Shown one piece after another: positions 9,320-19,158 of a DNA stretch of 64,000 nt. The stretch comes from Candidatus Accumulibacter necessarius (lineage in GTDB: Bacteria; Pseudomonadota; Gammaproteobacteria; Burkholderiales; Rhodocyclaceae). The stretch lies in contig JAFLDL010000030.1 of NCBI GenBank assembly GCA_017302435.1, positions 1-64,000 of the forward strand, given 5' to 3'. Each line of letters starts with the position of its first letter. Position 1 is the first letter of the stretch. Made by a program: the position numbers and the translations under genes. The notes under the pieces are model-generated. The model did no database searches. It saw nothing but the letters and a program-made list of their open reading frames with translations, and was not told the DNA's origin.

Positions 9320-10024
9320 ATGAAGATACTTGATCATCTCGAGGAATGGCTGATCACCTTCCTCATGGCAGCGGCAACGACGATCATCTTTGCTTCCGTT
9401 GCCCATCGCTACCTGGCCGGAGTGTCGATTCCGGGCCTGCAGGACTGGCTTTTGGGGCTTAACTTCTCGTGGGCGCAGGAATTGTGCATCATCATGTTCG
9501 TCTGGATGGCGAAGTTTGGTGCGGCCTACGGGGTACGGACCGGTATTCACGTCGGCGTCGACGTGCTGATCAACCGGATGACTGGCCGCACGCGCGCCAA
9601 GTTCGTTGTTTTTGGTCTGCTCGCTGGCGCTTTGTTCACCGGCATTGTCGGGTCGCTCGGCGCTCACTTCGTGTGGGAAAACGGCTTTCACTACGCCCTG
9701 TATACCGGGTTGGGCTGGGACGTGGGTGATGTGCCCGAGGGTCCGACCACGCCCGATCTCGAGTGGCCGACATGGATCGTCTACAGCGCGATTCCGCTCG
9801 GTTCGAGCCTGATGTGCTTCCGCTTCCTGCAGGTGACAGTGAGTTTCCTGAAGACTGGCGAGTTGCCGCATCACGATCATGGGCATGTGGACGGAATCGA
9901 CGAGGCGACGATCGCGGAAGAGCTCAATGTCTTGAATATGGAGGACAACCTGCATCCGCATGACCTGACCTACAAGAAACGTCATCCCGAAGATCAGTCC
10001 GGCCCGGGAGGTAAGCAACAATGA
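9320..10024 (+). CDS. dctQ: TRAP transporter small membrane subunit
   Basis: This 234-residue protein has four predicted membrane helices, near residues 13-35, 55-72, 95-118 and 145-170. This is the DctQ layout. The stretch SWAQELCIIMFVWMAKFGAAYGVRTGIHVGVDVL is characteristic of the family. DctQ pairs with DctM in the inner membrane. I chose the ATG at 9320 because it starts the protein just before the first helix and has GGGGAG upstream; an earlier in-frame TTG at 9266 lies inside the terminator hairpin. The C-terminal tail is long, His/Asp-rich and cytoplasmic. The stop overlaps the dctM start by four bases. Confidence 0.92.
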   Translation: MKILDHLEEWLITFLMAAATTIIFASVAHRYLAGVSIPGLQDWLLGLNFSWAQELCIIMFVWMAKFGAAYGVRTGIHVGVDVLINRMTGRTRAKFVVFGLLAGALFTGIVGSLGAHFVWENGFHYALYTGLGWDVGDVPEGPTTPDLEWPTWIVYSAIPLGSSLMCFRFLQVTVSFLKTGELPHHDHGHVDGIDEATIAEELNVLNMEDNLHPHDLTYKKRHPEDQSGPGGKQQ

Positions 10025-11304
10025 ATGCCACTATCATTTTCGTGATATTGCTGGTCCTGATGTTGACCGGCATGCCGATCTCGATCTCGCTTGGCTTGAC
10101 GGTTCTGAGCTTTCTGTTCATGTTCACTCAGGTACCCCTTGAGTCGGTCGCCCTGAAGCTGTTCACGGGGATCGAGAAGTTCGAGATCATGGCCATCCCC
10201 TTCTTCATTCTTGCCGGCAACTTCCTGACGCATGGCGGGGTGGCCCGACGAATGATCAAGTTTGCCACCAGCATGGTCGGGCACTGGTATGGGGGTCTTG
10301 GTCTCGCCGGAGTGGTCGCCTGTGCCTTGTTTGCCGCCGTCTCCGGTTCGTCACCGGCGACCGTGGTGGCGATCGGGTCGATCCTCATGCCCGCCATGCT
10401 CAAGGCCGGCTTTCCGAACAAGTTCGGAGCGGGTGTGATCACGACATCCGGTGCGCTCGGCATCCTGATCCCGCCGTCGATCGTCATGGTCATGTACTCG
10501 GTGGCGACCAACACTTCGGTTGGTGCGCTGTTCATGGCCGGCGTGATTCCGGGTATTGGCCTCGCTTGCGTACTTGGCGGCGTCACCTGGTTCCGGGCCA
10601 AGAAGTTCAATTATCCACGCATGAAAAAGGCGACTCTCGGCGAGCGATGGACCGCTTTCCGCGAATCGGTCTGGGGTCTCCTGCTGATCGTGGTGGTCAT
10701 GGGCGGTATCTACAGCGGCATGTTCACGCCAACCGAGGCCGCCGCGATGAGCGCGGTCTATGCCTTCTTTGTCGCAGTCTTCGTGTACAAGGACCTGTCG
10801 ATGAAAGACGTGGCGCGGGTATTGCTCAACTCGGCCAACATGTCGGCAATGTTGCTCTACATCATCACCAACGCCGTGCTCTTCTCGTTCATCATGACCA
10901 ACGAGAACATCCCGCAGGCACTGGCCGACTGGATGCTGGGTCACGGGCTGGGGATGATTGCCTTCCTGCTGGCGGTCAACATCATCCTGCTGCTGGCCGG
11001 GAACTTCATGGAGCCGTCGTCGATCGTGCTGATTTTTGCCCCGATCCTCTTCCCGGTGGCAATGAAACTTGGAATTGACCCGGTGCACTTCGGCATCCTG
11101 ATGGTGGTGAACATGGAAGTCGGTATGTGCCATCCGCCGGTCGGACTCAACCTCTACGTCGCCTCGGGGATTACCAAGATGGGGATCACTGAGCTGACGG
11201 TGGCCGTCTGGCCGTGGTTGTTGTCGATGCTGGCTTTTCTGGTCGTCGTCACCTACGTGCCGATCATCTCAACCTGGCTCCCTAGGACACTGGGCATGAT
11301 GTAG
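10021..11304 (+). CDS. dctM: TRAP transporter large permease subunit
   Basis: This 427-residue, strongly hydrophobic protein has about twelve membrane segments and belongs to the DctM (ion transporter superfamily) group. Family signatures include GIEKFEIMAIPFFILAGNFL, AAVSGSSPATVVAIGSILMP, GALGILIPPSIVMVMYSV and the late MEVGMCHPPVGLNLYVASG. It forms the ion-coupled translocation channel with DctQ. The ATG at 10021 overlaps the dctQ TGA by four bases, so translation is coupled. The operon ends in a strong terminator at 11329. Confidence 0.95.
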   Translation: MNATIIFVILLVLMLTGMPISISLGLTVLSFLFMFTQVPLESVALKLFTGIEKFEIMAIPFFILAGNFLTHGGVARRMIKFATSMVGHWYGGLGLAGVVACALFAAVSGSSPATVVAIGSILMPAMLKAGFPNKFGAGVITTSGALGILIPPSIVMVMYSVATNTSVGALFMAGVIPGIGLACVLGGVTWFRAKKFNYPRMKKATLGERWTAFRESVWGLLLIVVVMGGIYSGMFTPTEAAAMSAVYAFFVAVFVYKDLSMKDVARVLLNSANMSAMLLYIITNAVLFSFIMTNENIPQALADWMLGHGLGMIAFLLAVNIILLLAGNFMEPSSIVLIFAPILFPVAMKLGIDPVHFGILMVVNMEVGMCHPPVGLNLYVASGITKMGITELTVAVWPWLLSMLAFLVVVTYVPIISTWLPRTLGMM

Positions 11305-11328
11305 CCGGCGGCACGCAGTTGCAGTTCG

Positions 11329-11374
11329 TGCAGAGCGCGCGTGCGGGGGAACCCGTACGCGCGCTCTGCATTTT
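11329..11374 (+). terminator. Rho-independent terminator after dctM
   Basis: A 19-base-pair stem with one G-T wobble is formed by 11329-11347 (TGCAGAGCGCGCGTGCGGG) and 11352-11370, with a four-base loop and a TTTT run. This separates the TRAP operon from ndk. Confidence 0.85.
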
Positions 11375-11404
11375 GCGTCGAGGCCGGCATTCCTCGCCGG
11401 GTCT

Positions 11405-11413
11405 TGGTATAAT
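11405..11413 (+). promoter_or_regulatory. Extended -10 promoter element for ndk
   Basis: TGGTATAAT is a perfect extended -10 (TGnTATAAT), 72 bases before the ndk ATG and just after the dctM terminator. No good -35 lies 17 bases upstream, which is common for extended -10 promoters. It probably drives ndk and rlmN. Confidence 0.6.
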
Positions 11414-11485
11414 TCTCCGATTGTGTATCTAGCGATATGATTTGTTGTTGTTTTTCTTGATCTACCGCCTTTTGGAGAATCTCTC

Positions 11486-11914
11486 ATGGCCATCGAACGC
11501 ACCCTTTCCATCATCAAGCCCGACGCCGTTGCCAAAAACGTCATCGGCAAGATCTACTCCCGCTTTGAGACCAATGGCCTCAAGGTGATCGCGGCCAAGC
11601 TGGCCTGGCTGTCGCCGCAGGAAGCCGGCGCCTTTTACGCCGTGCACAAGGAGCGCCCGTTTTTCAAGGACCTGGTCTCCTTCATGATTTCGGGGCCGGT
11701 GATGATCCAGGTGCTCGAAGGCGAGAACGCGATCGCCAGGAACCGCGAACTGATGGGTGCCACCGATCCCAAGAAGGCCGAGCCGGGAACGATCCGTGCC
11801 GACTTCGCCGAGTCGATCGACGCCAACGCCGTCCATGGTTCGGACGGCGAGGATACGGCGAAGGTCGAAATTGCCTTCTTCTTTCCGGCAATGAACGTCT
11901 ATTCCGGGCGTTAG
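11486..11914 (+). CDS. ndk: Nucleoside diphosphate kinase
   Basis: This 142-residue protein is full length for bacterial NDK, which transfers the gamma phosphate among nucleoside triphosphates through a phospho-histidine. The start [22 protein letters not shown] and the active-site NAVHGSDG (the catalytic His about residue 117) are intact. [17 protein letters not shown] is the nucleotide-binding Kpn loop region. It begins the conserved ndk-rlmN-pilW-rodZ-ispG-hisS-yfgM-bamB-der block. A good ribosome site (TTTTGGAGAA) precedes the ATG. Confidence 0.97.
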   Translation: MAIERTLSIIKPDAVAKNVIGKIYSRFETNGLKVIAAKLAWLSPQEAGAFYAVHKERPFFKDLVSFMISGPVMIQVLEGENAIARNRELMGATDPKKAEPGTIRADFAESIDANAVHGSDGEDTAKVEIAFFFPAMNVYSGR

Positions 11915-11933
11915 GTCGGGCCAGCACACACAG

Positions 11934-13052
11934 ATGACGGTCAACCTGCTAGATCTCGATGCCGCCGGGCTGACAGCCTTTTTCGCCGGACACGGCGAAA
12001 AGCCGTTTCGTGCCCGGCAGGTACTGCGCTGGCTGCATCGCTTCGGGCAGGCCGATTTCGCGGCCATGACCGACATCGCCAGGAGCCTGCGGGACAAGCT
12101 CGGCAGCCTGGCGGCGGTGGTGCCGCCGACGGTGATTTCGGATCGGATCGCCGGCGACGGCACGCGCAAGTTCCTGTTCGATGTCGGCGGCGGCAATGCC
12201 GTGGAGTCGGTCTTCATCCCCGAAGAGGAGCGCGGCACGCTGTGCATTTCGACGCAGGCCGGCTGTGCGCTGGACTGTGCCTTCTGCTCGACCGGCAAGC
12301 AGGGTTTCAACCGCAATCTGAGCGTCGCCGAGATCATCGGGCAGTTATGGCAGGTCAGGCACGCGCTGGGCGCGTGGCAGGGGCAGGAGTCGAATGGCGA
12401 GCGTCTGATCAGCAATGTGGTCCTGATGGGCATGGGTGAGCCGCTCGCCAACCTCGACAATACGGTGACTGCGCTGCGCCTGATGCTCGACGATAACGCC
12501 TATGGTCTTTCGCGCCGCCGGGTCACCGTGTCGACCTCGGGTCTGGTGCCGGCGATGGATCGTCTGCGCGACGAGTGCGCAGTGGCGCTGGCGGTTTCCC
12601 TGCACGCGCCAAATGACGGCCTGCGCGATCAACTGGTGCCGATCAACCGGAAGTACCCTCTGCGCGAGCTGCTGGCCGCCTGCCGGCGCTACCTCGAGAA
12701 GGCGCCGAGGGACTTCGTCACCTTCGAGTACGTGATGCTTGACGGGGTCAATGACGCCGATGCGCAGGCGCGCGAGGTGCTCGCTCTGACGAGCGAGGTG
12801 CCATGCAAGTTCAACCTCATCCCTTTCAACCCCTTTCCCGGTTCGCCGTACCGCCGCTCACCGACTCACCGCATCCGCCGTTTTGCCGAGATCCTGCTCG
12901 ACGCGGGGGTGGTGACCACAACCCGCAAGACGCGCGGCGACGACATCGATGCCGCCTGTGGTCAACTGGCTGGACAGGTGCTTGACAGAACGCAGCGGAC
13001 TGGCCGGCGAACGCTCTTCCTTCAGCCCGACCGTCAGGAGGCCTGCACATGA
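11934..13052 (+). CDS. rlmN: 23S rRNA (A2503-C2) / tRNA (A37-C2) methyltransferase, radical SAM
   Basis: RlmN uses a radical S-adenosylmethionine mechanism to methylate C2 of A2503 in 23S rRNA and A37 of some tRNAs. The 372-residue protein has the [4Fe-4S] motif CALDCAFC (CxxxCxxC), [11 protein letters not shown], the SAM-binding [12 protein letters not shown] segment, and the methyl-carrying C-terminal Cys in [10 protein letters not shown]. It starts 20 bases after ndk and its stop overlaps the next gene by four bases. Confidence 0.96.
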   Translation: MTVNLLDLDAAGLTAFFAGHGEKPFRARQVLRWLHRFGQADFAAMTDIARSLRDKLGSLAAVVPPTVISDRIAGDGTRKFLFDVGGGNAVESVFIPEEERGTLCISTQAGCALDCAFCSTGKQGFNRNLSVAEIIGQLWQVRHALGAWQGQESNGERLISNVVLMGMGEPLANLDNTVTALRLMLDDNAYGLSRRRVTVSTSGLVPAMDRLRDECAVALAVSLHAPNDGLRDQLVPINRKYPLRELLAACRRYLEKAPRDFVTFEYVMLDGVNDADAQAREVLALTSEVPCKFNLIPFNPFPGSPYRRSPTHRIRRFAEILLDAGVVTTTRKTRGDDIDAACGQLAGQVLDRTQRTGRRTLFLQPDRQEACT

Positions 13053-13852
13053 GGAACGCAGTACTCGCCCTGCTGGTGTGTCTCTGTCTCGGTGCCTGCT
13101 CATCGGTGCCGCTTTCCTTGCCCAGCAAGCAACCGGACCCAGAGGAAGCAGCCGACTCGCGCAGACCGTCGAAGCCCCGCGACGCCCGTACGCGTGCCAA
13201 ATTGCACACCGAACTGGGGGCTCTGTATTTGCAGGCCAACCAGCTGGCGACGGCACTCGAAGAGCTGACCATCGCCATCGACATTGATCCCAGCTATGCC
13301 AAGGCCTACAGCACGCGTGGCCTGGCGGGTTTCCAGGCGCGCGAGATTCCATTTGCCGACCAGGACTTTCAGCGGGCCTTGCGTCTCGACGCCAACGACC
13401 CCGAGATCAACAACAACTACGGCTGGTTTCTCTGCCAGATCGGTAGAGAGAAGGAAGCCATTGCCTTCTTCCAGAAAGCGATCAGGAATCCCTTGTACGA
13501 GACCCCCGACATGGCCTATCTGAATGCCGGCACCTGTTACGCCAAGCTGGGCGACTTCGCTGCCGCCGACGATTATGTTCAGCACAGTCTGCGCATTGCG
13601 CCGGGCAACCCGCAGGCATTGCTTCAGCTGGCAAACATCAATTACCAGCGCGGGCATCTGGAACTGGCAAAGCAGCAACTCGCAGAACTGCTGCGCAAGA
13701 CCGAGCCGAGTGCCGAGGCACTCTGGCTGGGCGTACGAATCGAGCGCCGGCTCGGTAACCGGCCAGCCGAAGCGCGTTATGGCAATCAGCTGCGGAACAG
13801 ATTCCCGCTCTCGCGGGAGGCTCAGGAACTGCTGCGAGGCAACGTCGAATGA
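13049..13852 (+). CDS. pilW: Type IV pilus biogenesis TPR lipoprotein (PilW/PilF-like)
   Basis: This 267-residue protein has a lipoprotein signal peptide with lipobox LGAC (Cys17). Tandem tetratricopeptide repeats follow, for example [32 protein letters not shown] and the [13 protein letters not shown] segment. PilW/PilF is the outer-membrane pilotin that supports PilQ secretin assembly. Its position between rlmN and rodZ is the classical location in proteobacteria. The ATG overlaps the rlmN TGA by four bases. The gene name follows the Neisseria/Pseudomonas nomenclature; the specific pilus role is known for the family and not shown here. Confidence 0.88.
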   Translation: MRNAVLALLVCLCLGACSSVPLSLPSKQPDPEEAADSRRPSKPRDARTRAKLHTELGALYLQANQLATALEELTIAIDIDPSYAKAYSTRGLAGFQAREIPFADQDFQRALRLDANDPEINNNYGWFLCQIGREKEAIAFFQKAIRNPLYETPDMAYLNAGTCYAKLGDFAAADDYVQHSLRIAPGNPQALLQLANINYQRGHLELAKQQLAELLRKTEPSAEALWLGVRIERRLGNRPAEARYGNQLRNRFPLSREAQELLRGNVE

Positions 13853-13859
13853 GTGAAGA

Positions 13860-14774
13860 ATGAGTGAGCAATCCGTATTCCCGTTTCCGGGAGAGCAACA
13901 TGGGCTGCCAGCAGGGGGGCAAACCCAGGCCGAAGCAGCGGCCAGTGGAGCGGTTACCCCCCTTAAAGGTGGCGTCGGTCAACAGCTGCGTGCCGCGAGG
14001 GAGGGTCGCAACATGAGTCTGGCGGACGCTGCGCAGGCACTCAAGCTGGGTCCTCGGCAGGTCGAAGCACTGGAGGCAGAAGACTGGAAGTCCTTGCCCG
14101 GAAACACGATGATCCGGGGCTTCGTCCGCAACTATGCGCGCCTGCTCAATATCGACGCAGAGGCCCTGATGCGCGCACTGGATGCAGCACAGCTGCAGCA
14201 GAAGGCGCAACTCGAAGCGTCGGCCGGAACCACTGCCAGCCTGCCGCATTCAGGCCGGCGGCGGGCCGAGCGCCGGGACTACCTTGCCGTTATTTCCGGA
14301 CTGGTATTGCTGGGCCTGGCTGTGCTGGCCTACTTTTTCGTCCCCGCCGACCTCTGGCAGTCACAACTGGCGGCGCTGATCGATCGCAAGCCGGCGCCAC
14401 CCCTTGAGAACACTGCGCCCGCGCCTCCGTCAGAGCCAGCGTCAACCGCGCTGGCTGCGCCAAAGGCAGGACCCGGCGAGTCGGTGACCGTGCTCTCGGC
14501 GCCGCATGCAACCGTGTTGTCGGATGCCTCGGTGGCCGGCGGCGGACTGAAGCTTTCCTTTGCTCAGCCTGCCTGGGTCGAGATCCGTGATGCCCGGGGT
14601 CAGGTTCTCCTGTCCGGGCTGAGCCCGGCGGGCAGTCAGCGCGAGGTCCACGGGCAGCCGCCATTTTCACTGGTGGTGGGCAACTCGACGCAGGTCACCG
14701 TGCAGTACCGGGGCAGGGTCATCGAACTGGCGCCGCACAGCAGTGGTGAAGTTGCGCGGCTGACGGTGGAATGA
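13860..14774 (+). CDS. rodZ: RodZ-like cytoskeletal HTH membrane protein
   Basis: This 304-residue protein is built like RodZ. It has a cytoplasmic Xre-type helix-turn-helix (about residues 40-105, including [21 protein letters not shown] and [10 protein letters not shown]), one membrane helix (about 141-162), a Pro/Ala-rich periplasmic linker, and a C-terminal beta domain of the DUF4115 type (about 215-300). RodZ links MreB to the wall-elongation machinery. It starts seven bases after pilW and precedes ispG by 16 bases. Confidence 0.88.
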   Translation: MSEQSVFPFPGEQHGLPAGGQTQAEAAASGAVTPLKGGVGQQLRAAREGRNMSLADAAQALKLGPRQVEALEAEDWKSLPGNTMIRGFVRNYARLLNIDAEALMRALDAAQLQQKAQLEASAGTTASLPHSGRRRAERRDYLAVISGLVLLGLAVLAYFFVPADLWQSQLAALIDRKPAPPLENTAPAPPSEPASTALAAPKAGPGESVTVLSAPHATVLSDASVAGGGLKLSFAQPAWVEIRDARGQVLLSGLSPAGSQREVHGQPPFSLVVGNSTQVTVQYRGRVIELAPHSSGEVARLTVE

Positions 14775-14790
14775 GAGCGTCGCGAGGGGT

Positions 14791-16044
14791 ATGCAAGCCG
14801 TGAGCAATCCGGGGCCGGGCACACTCCGTCGGCGAACGCGTCCGGTCATGGTTGGCCAGGTGGCGGTCGGTGGTGATGCGCCGGTGGTCGTCCAGTCGAT
14901 GACCAATACCGATACCGTCGACGTGGTCAGGACGGCGATTCAATGTGCCGAGCTGGCGCGCGCCGGATCGGAGCTGGTGCGGATCACCGTCAATACGCCC
15001 GAGGCCGCGGCTGCCGTGGCGCCGATTCGCGAGCACCTTGGCCGGATGGGGGTTGACGTGCCGCTGATTGGCGACTTTCATTACAACGGTCATCGCCTGC
15101 TCGCCGAGCACCCCGACTGCGCGCAGGGGCTGGCCAAGTACCGCATCAACCCGGGCAATGTCGGCCACGGCCGCAAGCGCGACGAACAGTTCGCACAGAT
15201 GATCGAGATTGCCTGCCGGTACGAGAAGCCGGTGCGCATCGGTGTGAACTGGGGGAGCCTCGACCAGGACCTGCTGGCGCGGATCATGGACGAGAATGCC
15301 CGCTGCCCGGAGCCGCGCGATTCCATTGCGGTGATGCGTGAAGCGATGGTGGTCTCGGCGCTCGAATCAGCCGCTCGTGCCGAGGGACTCGGCATGCCGG
15401 GGAACCGGATCATTCTGTCGTGCAAGGTGTCCGGCGTGCAGGATCTGATCGCCATCTATCGTGAGTTGTCGCGCCGCTGTGACTATCCCTTGCACCTTGG
15501 CCTGACCGAAGCCGGCATGGGCTCCAAAGGCATCGTGGCGTCGACGGCGGCGATGGCGGTCCTCTTGCAGGAAGGTATCGGCGATACCATACGCGTTTCG
15601 CTGACCCCGGAACCCGGCGGCCAACGCACCCAGGAGGTCATTGTCGCGCAGGAGATGCTGCAGACCATGGGTTTGCGCGCCTTCACGCCAATGGTCGTCG
15701 CCTGTCCGGGTTGCGGCCGGACGACCAGCACCTTTTTTCAGGAACTGGCGCGATCGATCCAGGACCACGTGCGCCAGCGGATGCCGCAGTGGCGCATTGA
15801 CCATGATGGCGTCGAGAACATGACCCTGGCCGTGATGGGCTGCGTCGTCAATGGGCCGGGTGAGAGCAAGCATGCCAATATCGGCATCAGCCTGCCGGGC
15901 ACCGGCGAGGCGCCGGCGGCGCCGGTGTTCGAGGACGGCGCCAAGACCGTCACCCTGCGCGGCGAACATATAGCGCAGGAGTTCATCGCCATCGTCGATT
16001 CCTACGTCGCGCGCACCTACCAAAGAAAGTCTCCGGGCGGATGA
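14791..16044 (+). CDS. ispG: 4-hydroxy-3-methylbut-2-enyl diphosphate synthase (flavodoxin/ferredoxin)
   Basis: IspG (GcpE) makes HMBPP from MEcPP in the non-mevalonate isoprenoid pathway and carries a [4Fe-4S] cluster. The 417-residue protein shows [17 protein letters not shown] near the start, and the cluster ligands in [12 protein letters not shown] and [17 protein letters not shown]. It is the longer proteobacterial form. The isc operon elsewhere in the window would supply its cluster. The final four bases overlap the hisS start. Confidence 0.97.
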   Translation: MQAVSNPGPGTLRRRTRPVMVGQVAVGGDAPVVVQSMTNTDTVDVVRTAIQCAELARAGSELVRITVNTPEAAAAVAPIREHLGRMGVDVPLIGDFHYNGHRLLAEHPDCAQGLAKYRINPGNVGHGRKRDEQFAQMIEIACRYEKPVRIGVNWGSLDQDLLARIMDENARCPEPRDSIAVMREAMVVSALESAARAEGLGMPGNRIILSCKVSGVQDLIAIYRELSRRCDYPLHLGLTEAGMGSKGIVASTAAMAVLLQEGIGDTIRVSLTPEPGGQRTQEVIVAQEMLQTMGLRAFTPMVVACPGCGRTTSTFFQELARSIQDHVRQRMPQWRIDHDGVENMTLAVMGCVVNGPGESKHANIGISLPGTGEAPAAPVFEDGAKTVTLRGEHIAQEFIAIVDSYVARTYQRKSPGG

Positions 16045-17339
16045 TGACTCCGAAAATCCAGTCGGTTCGAGGAATGAACGACATCCTGCCGGACGAGGCC
16101 GAATTCTGGGAGCGGTTCGAGGAAATCATCCGCTCGTGGCTCAAGAGCTACGCTTATCGCCCGATTCGCCTGCCGATTGTCGAGCCGACGCCGCTGTTCA
16201 AGCGCGCCATCGGCGAAGTGACCGACATCGTCGAGAAGGAGATGTACTCCTTCATCGACAGTCTCAACGGCGAGCCGCTGACACTGCGTCCGGAGGGCAC
16301 CGCCGGCTGCGTGCGCGCGGTGATTCAGCACAATCTGATCGCGCAGCAGCCACAACGGCTGTACTACACGGGCCAGATGTTCCGGCACGAGCGGCCACAG
16401 AAAGGGCGTTATCGGCAGTTTTACCAGGTGGGCGTCGAAGCACTCGGTTTCCCCGGCCCGGACATCGATGCCGAACAGATCCTGATGGGTGCCCGCCTGT
16501 GGGATGATCTCGGTCTCGACGGCATAGCCCTGCAGCTCAACACGCTTGGCCAGTCGGGCGAGCGTGCGCGCCATCGTGCCGAGCTGATCAGCTATTTCGA
16601 GCAGCACAGCGAACTGCTTGACGACGACGGCCGGCGGCGCCTGCACAGCAACCCGCTGCGCATCCTCGACAGCAAAAACCCGGCCTTGCAGGAACTGATC
16701 CTCGGCGCGCCGCAACTGATCGATCAACTGGGCGCCGAATCGCTGGCGCATTTCGAGGGGGTGCAGCAGGTGCTGCGCGACGCCGGCCAGCCTTTCGCGA
16801 TCAATCCCCGCCTGGTGCGCGGTCTCGACTACTACAACCTGACGGTTTTCGAGTGGGTCAGCGATCGCCTCGGGGCGCAGGGGACGGTCTGTGCAGGGGG
16901 TCGTTACGACGGCCTGGTGCAGCAACTGGGGGGCAAGCCGGCACCGGCCTGTGGTTTTGCGATGGGCGTCGAACGGCTGATTGCGCTGATGCGAGAGGCT
17001 GGCGGCGAGGTCGGAGCGGAGCCGGTCGATGTCTATGTCGTGCACCAGGGGCAAGCCGCTTCGCGCCTGGCGGCGCGGGTTGCCGAAGGCCTGCGCGACC
17101 AGGGCATCGACGTCCTTTTTCATTGTGGCGGCGGCAGCTTCAAGTCACAGATGAAGAAGGCGGATGCCTCGGGTGCGAGTTTTGCCGTGATCATAGGGGA
17201 CGACGAGGCGAATGCCGGCGAGGTCACCCTCAAGCCGCTGCGGCTGGCCGGCGAGCAACCGAACGAACAGAAGCGGGTCAGTGTCGACAGCGTTGCCGAC
17301 GAAATCATGAGCTCCATTTTGGATTGGGAAGAATCGTAA
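16041..17339 (+). CDS. hisS: Histidyl-tRNA synthetase
   Basis: This 432-residue class II synthetase is full length. It shows [16 protein letters not shown] at the N-terminus, the motif 2 region [14 protein letters not shown] with [15 protein letters not shown], the histidine-A segment [15 protein letters not shown], motif 3 FAMGVERLI, and an anticodon-binding C-terminal domain (about residues 330-425). It starts in overlap with ispG, and its TAA shares one base with the ATG of the next gene. Either of the two adjacent ATG codons at 16041 and 16044 could be used. Confidence 0.97.
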   Translation: MMTPKIQSVRGMNDILPDEAEFWERFEEIIRSWLKSYAYRPIRLPIVEPTPLFKRAIGEVTDIVEKEMYSFIDSLNGEPLTLRPEGTAGCVRAVIQHNLIAQQPQRLYYTGQMFRHERPQKGRYRQFYQVGVEALGFPGPDIDAEQILMGARLWDDLGLDGIALQLNTLGQSGERARHRAELISYFEQHSELLDDDGRRRLHSNPLRILDSKNPALQELILGAPQLIDQLGAESLAHFEGVQQVLRDAGQPFAINPRLVRGLDYYNLTVFEWVSDRLGAQGTVCAGGRYDGLVQQLGGKPAPACGFAMGVERLIALMREAGGEVGAEPVDVYVVHQGQAASRLAARVAEGLRDQGIDVLFHCGGGSFKSQMKKADASGASFAVIIGDDEANAGEVTLKPLRLAGEQPNEQKRVSVDSVADEIMSSILDWEES

Positions 17340-18016
17340 TGGCTACTTACGACCTCGAAGAACAGGAACAGATCGCCGAAATCAAGGCGTGGTGGAAACA
17401 ATACGGAAACCTGCTGGCCGGTATCGTGACGGCTGTCTCGATCGCTGTGGTCGCCTGGCAGGGCTGGAACTGGTATCAGCGCAATCAGACCGCGCAAGCC
17501 TCGATGGTCTATGGGGTGCTGCAGAACGCCGTTCTCGAGAACGACGCGCAGCGCATCAAGACGGCGAGTGGCGAACTGATCGAGAAGTTCGGCTCGACCG
17601 CCTACGCTCCCCTGGCCGCGCTCACCGCTGCCCGGGTGATGTCTGATGCCGGTGATGTCAAGACGGCCAAGCTGCAGCTGGCCTGGGTGGTGGAACATGG
17701 CAAGGATCAACTGCGCGACTTGGCGCGCCTGCGTCTGGCCACCCTGCTGCTGGACGAAAAGGCCTACGATGAAGCGCTGAAGCAACTCGATGGGACGCCC
17801 AGCGCCGGCTTCGCTGGTCGTTTCGCGGATGGCCGCGGCGACATTCTTGCTGCCCAGGGCAAGACCGCCGAGGCGCGGGCAGCGTATCAGGCTGCACTGG
17901 CCAGTCTCGACAAGGCAGGCCTGTCGGCGGGCGAGAACGCGCCGAACAGACAGGTGAATGCCGCTTATCGGGAGTCGCTGCAACTGAAACTTGATGCACT
18001 CGGGGAGTCCGGTTGA
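17339..18016 (+). CDS. yfgM: YfgM-like periplasmic chaperone, membrane-anchored TPR protein
   Basis: This 225-residue protein starts [19 protein letters not shown], the typical YfgM opening, followed by one membrane helix (about residues 24-43). A periplasmic tetratricopeptide-like region of helical repeats follows. YfgM (ancillary SecYEG translocon subunit in E. coli) works with PpiD on exported proteins. Its place between hisS and bamB is the conserved one. The ATG overlaps the hisS TAA by one base and its TGA overlaps the bamB ATG by one base, so coupling is very tight. Confidence 0.9.
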   Translation: MATYDLEEQEQIAEIKAWWKQYGNLLAGIVTAVSIAVVAWQGWNWYQRNQTAQASMVYGVLQNAVLENDAQRIKTASGELIEKFGSTAYAPLAALTAARVMSDAGDVKTAKLQLAWVVEHGKDQLRDLARLRLATLLLDEKAYDEALKQLDGTPSAGFAGRFADGRGDILAAQGKTAEARAAYQAALASLDKAGLSAGENAPNRQVNAAYRESLQLKLDALGESG

Positions 18017-19158
18017 TGACGCGCCACTTGCTTGCCGGGGCGATGCTGGCGGTGGTGCTGGCTGGCTGTTCGACGCTCGACGCACTGAATCCATTTTCCA
18101 GCAGTGGGCCGAAGATGGCTGAGCTGCAGCCGATCGAGACCCGGGCCGACGTGCGTGTGCTCTGGGAGGAAGGGGTCGGCAAGGGCGGCGACTATACCTT
18201 TGTTCCAGCCGTGGTGGCGTCGTCGGTGTACGTCGCAGCCAGGGATGGTACGGTCGCCCGTCTCGACGATGGCAAGCAGGTCTGGAGAATCCAGGTGGAA
18301 CAGCCGCTCTCGGGTGGCGTCGGGGCCGATCCGCGGATGCTCGTCGTGGGCACGGCGAAGGGCGATGTTCTGGCCTTGTCCACGGCCGACGGAAGCCTGC
18401 TGTGGAAAGCCAAGGCGAGCAGCGAGATCGTTGCCCCGCCGGCGGTGAGCGCTGGCCTGGTGATTGTCCGTAGTGTCGATCACCGGCTGGCCGCCTATGA
18501 CCCGGCCAACGGCAAGCGCAAGTGGCTCTATCAGCGTCCGAGCACCCCCCTGTCCCTGCGCGTGACGGCCAGCCCGGTGGTGATCGAGAAGTATGTCTTT
18601 GCCGGCTTCCCGGGTGGCAAGCTGATTGCGGTGAGTGCAGAAAACGGCGCGCCGCTCTGGGAGGGGACGGTCGCCCTGCCGAAGGGCGCCACCGAACTCG
18701 ATCGCGTCGCCGACGTCACCAGCGCGCCGGTCATCGATGGCCGCATGATCTGTGCGGCCGCCTTCCAGGGGCGCGTCGCCTGTTTCGACCTCGGCAACGG
18801 CAACCTGATGTGGTCGCGCGACATCTCGAGCGCTGCCGGCCTGGCGATCGATAGCCGCTACGTTTACGTCGCCGACGACAAAGGCGCCGTGCATGCCCTC
18901 GACAAGGCCAGTGGCGCCGGGCTTTGGAAACAGGACAAGCTGTTCCTGCGCCGGCTCACGGCGCCGCAGTCGCTGCGCAATCTGGTCGTCGTCGCTGATG
19001 CCAAGGGAATCGTGCACTTTCTGAGTCGTGACGATGGCGGTTTCGTCGCCCGCCTGGCGACCGATGGCAGCGCGATTCAGGCCCCTTTACAGCGCCTCGG
19101 CAGCAGTCTGGTGCTACAGACGAGCAGCGGACGCGTGCTCGCGATCGAGGCCCAGTGA
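18016..19158 (+). CDS. bamB: Outer membrane protein assembly factor BamB
   Basis: BamB is the lipoprotein beta-propeller of the BAM complex that folds outer-membrane proteins. The 380-residue protein has a lipobox LAGC (Cys18). PQQ-like propeller blades follow, recognisable by repeated [36 protein letters not shown] and [10 protein letters not shown] segments. The start ATG at 18016 shares its A with the yfgM TGA. The stop overlaps the der GTG start by four bases. Confidence 0.95.
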   Translation: MTRHLLAGAMLAVVLAGCSTLDALNPFSSSGPKMAELQPIETRADVRVLWEEGVGKGGDYTFVPAVVASSVYVAARDGTVARLDDGKQVWRIQVEQPLSGGVGADPRMLVVGTAKGDVLALSTADGSLLWKAKASSEIVAPPAVSAGLVIVRSVDHRLAAYDPANGKRKWLYQRPSTPLSLRVTASPVVIEKYVFAGFPGGKLIAVSAENGAPLWEGTVALPKGATELDRVADVTSAPVIDGRMICAAAFQGRVACFDLGNGNLMWSRDISSAAGLAIDSRYVYVADDKGAVHALDKASGAGLWKQDKLFLRRLTAPQSLRNLVVVADAKGIVHFLSRDDGGFVARLATDGSAIQAPLQRLGSSLVLQTSSGRVLAIEAQ

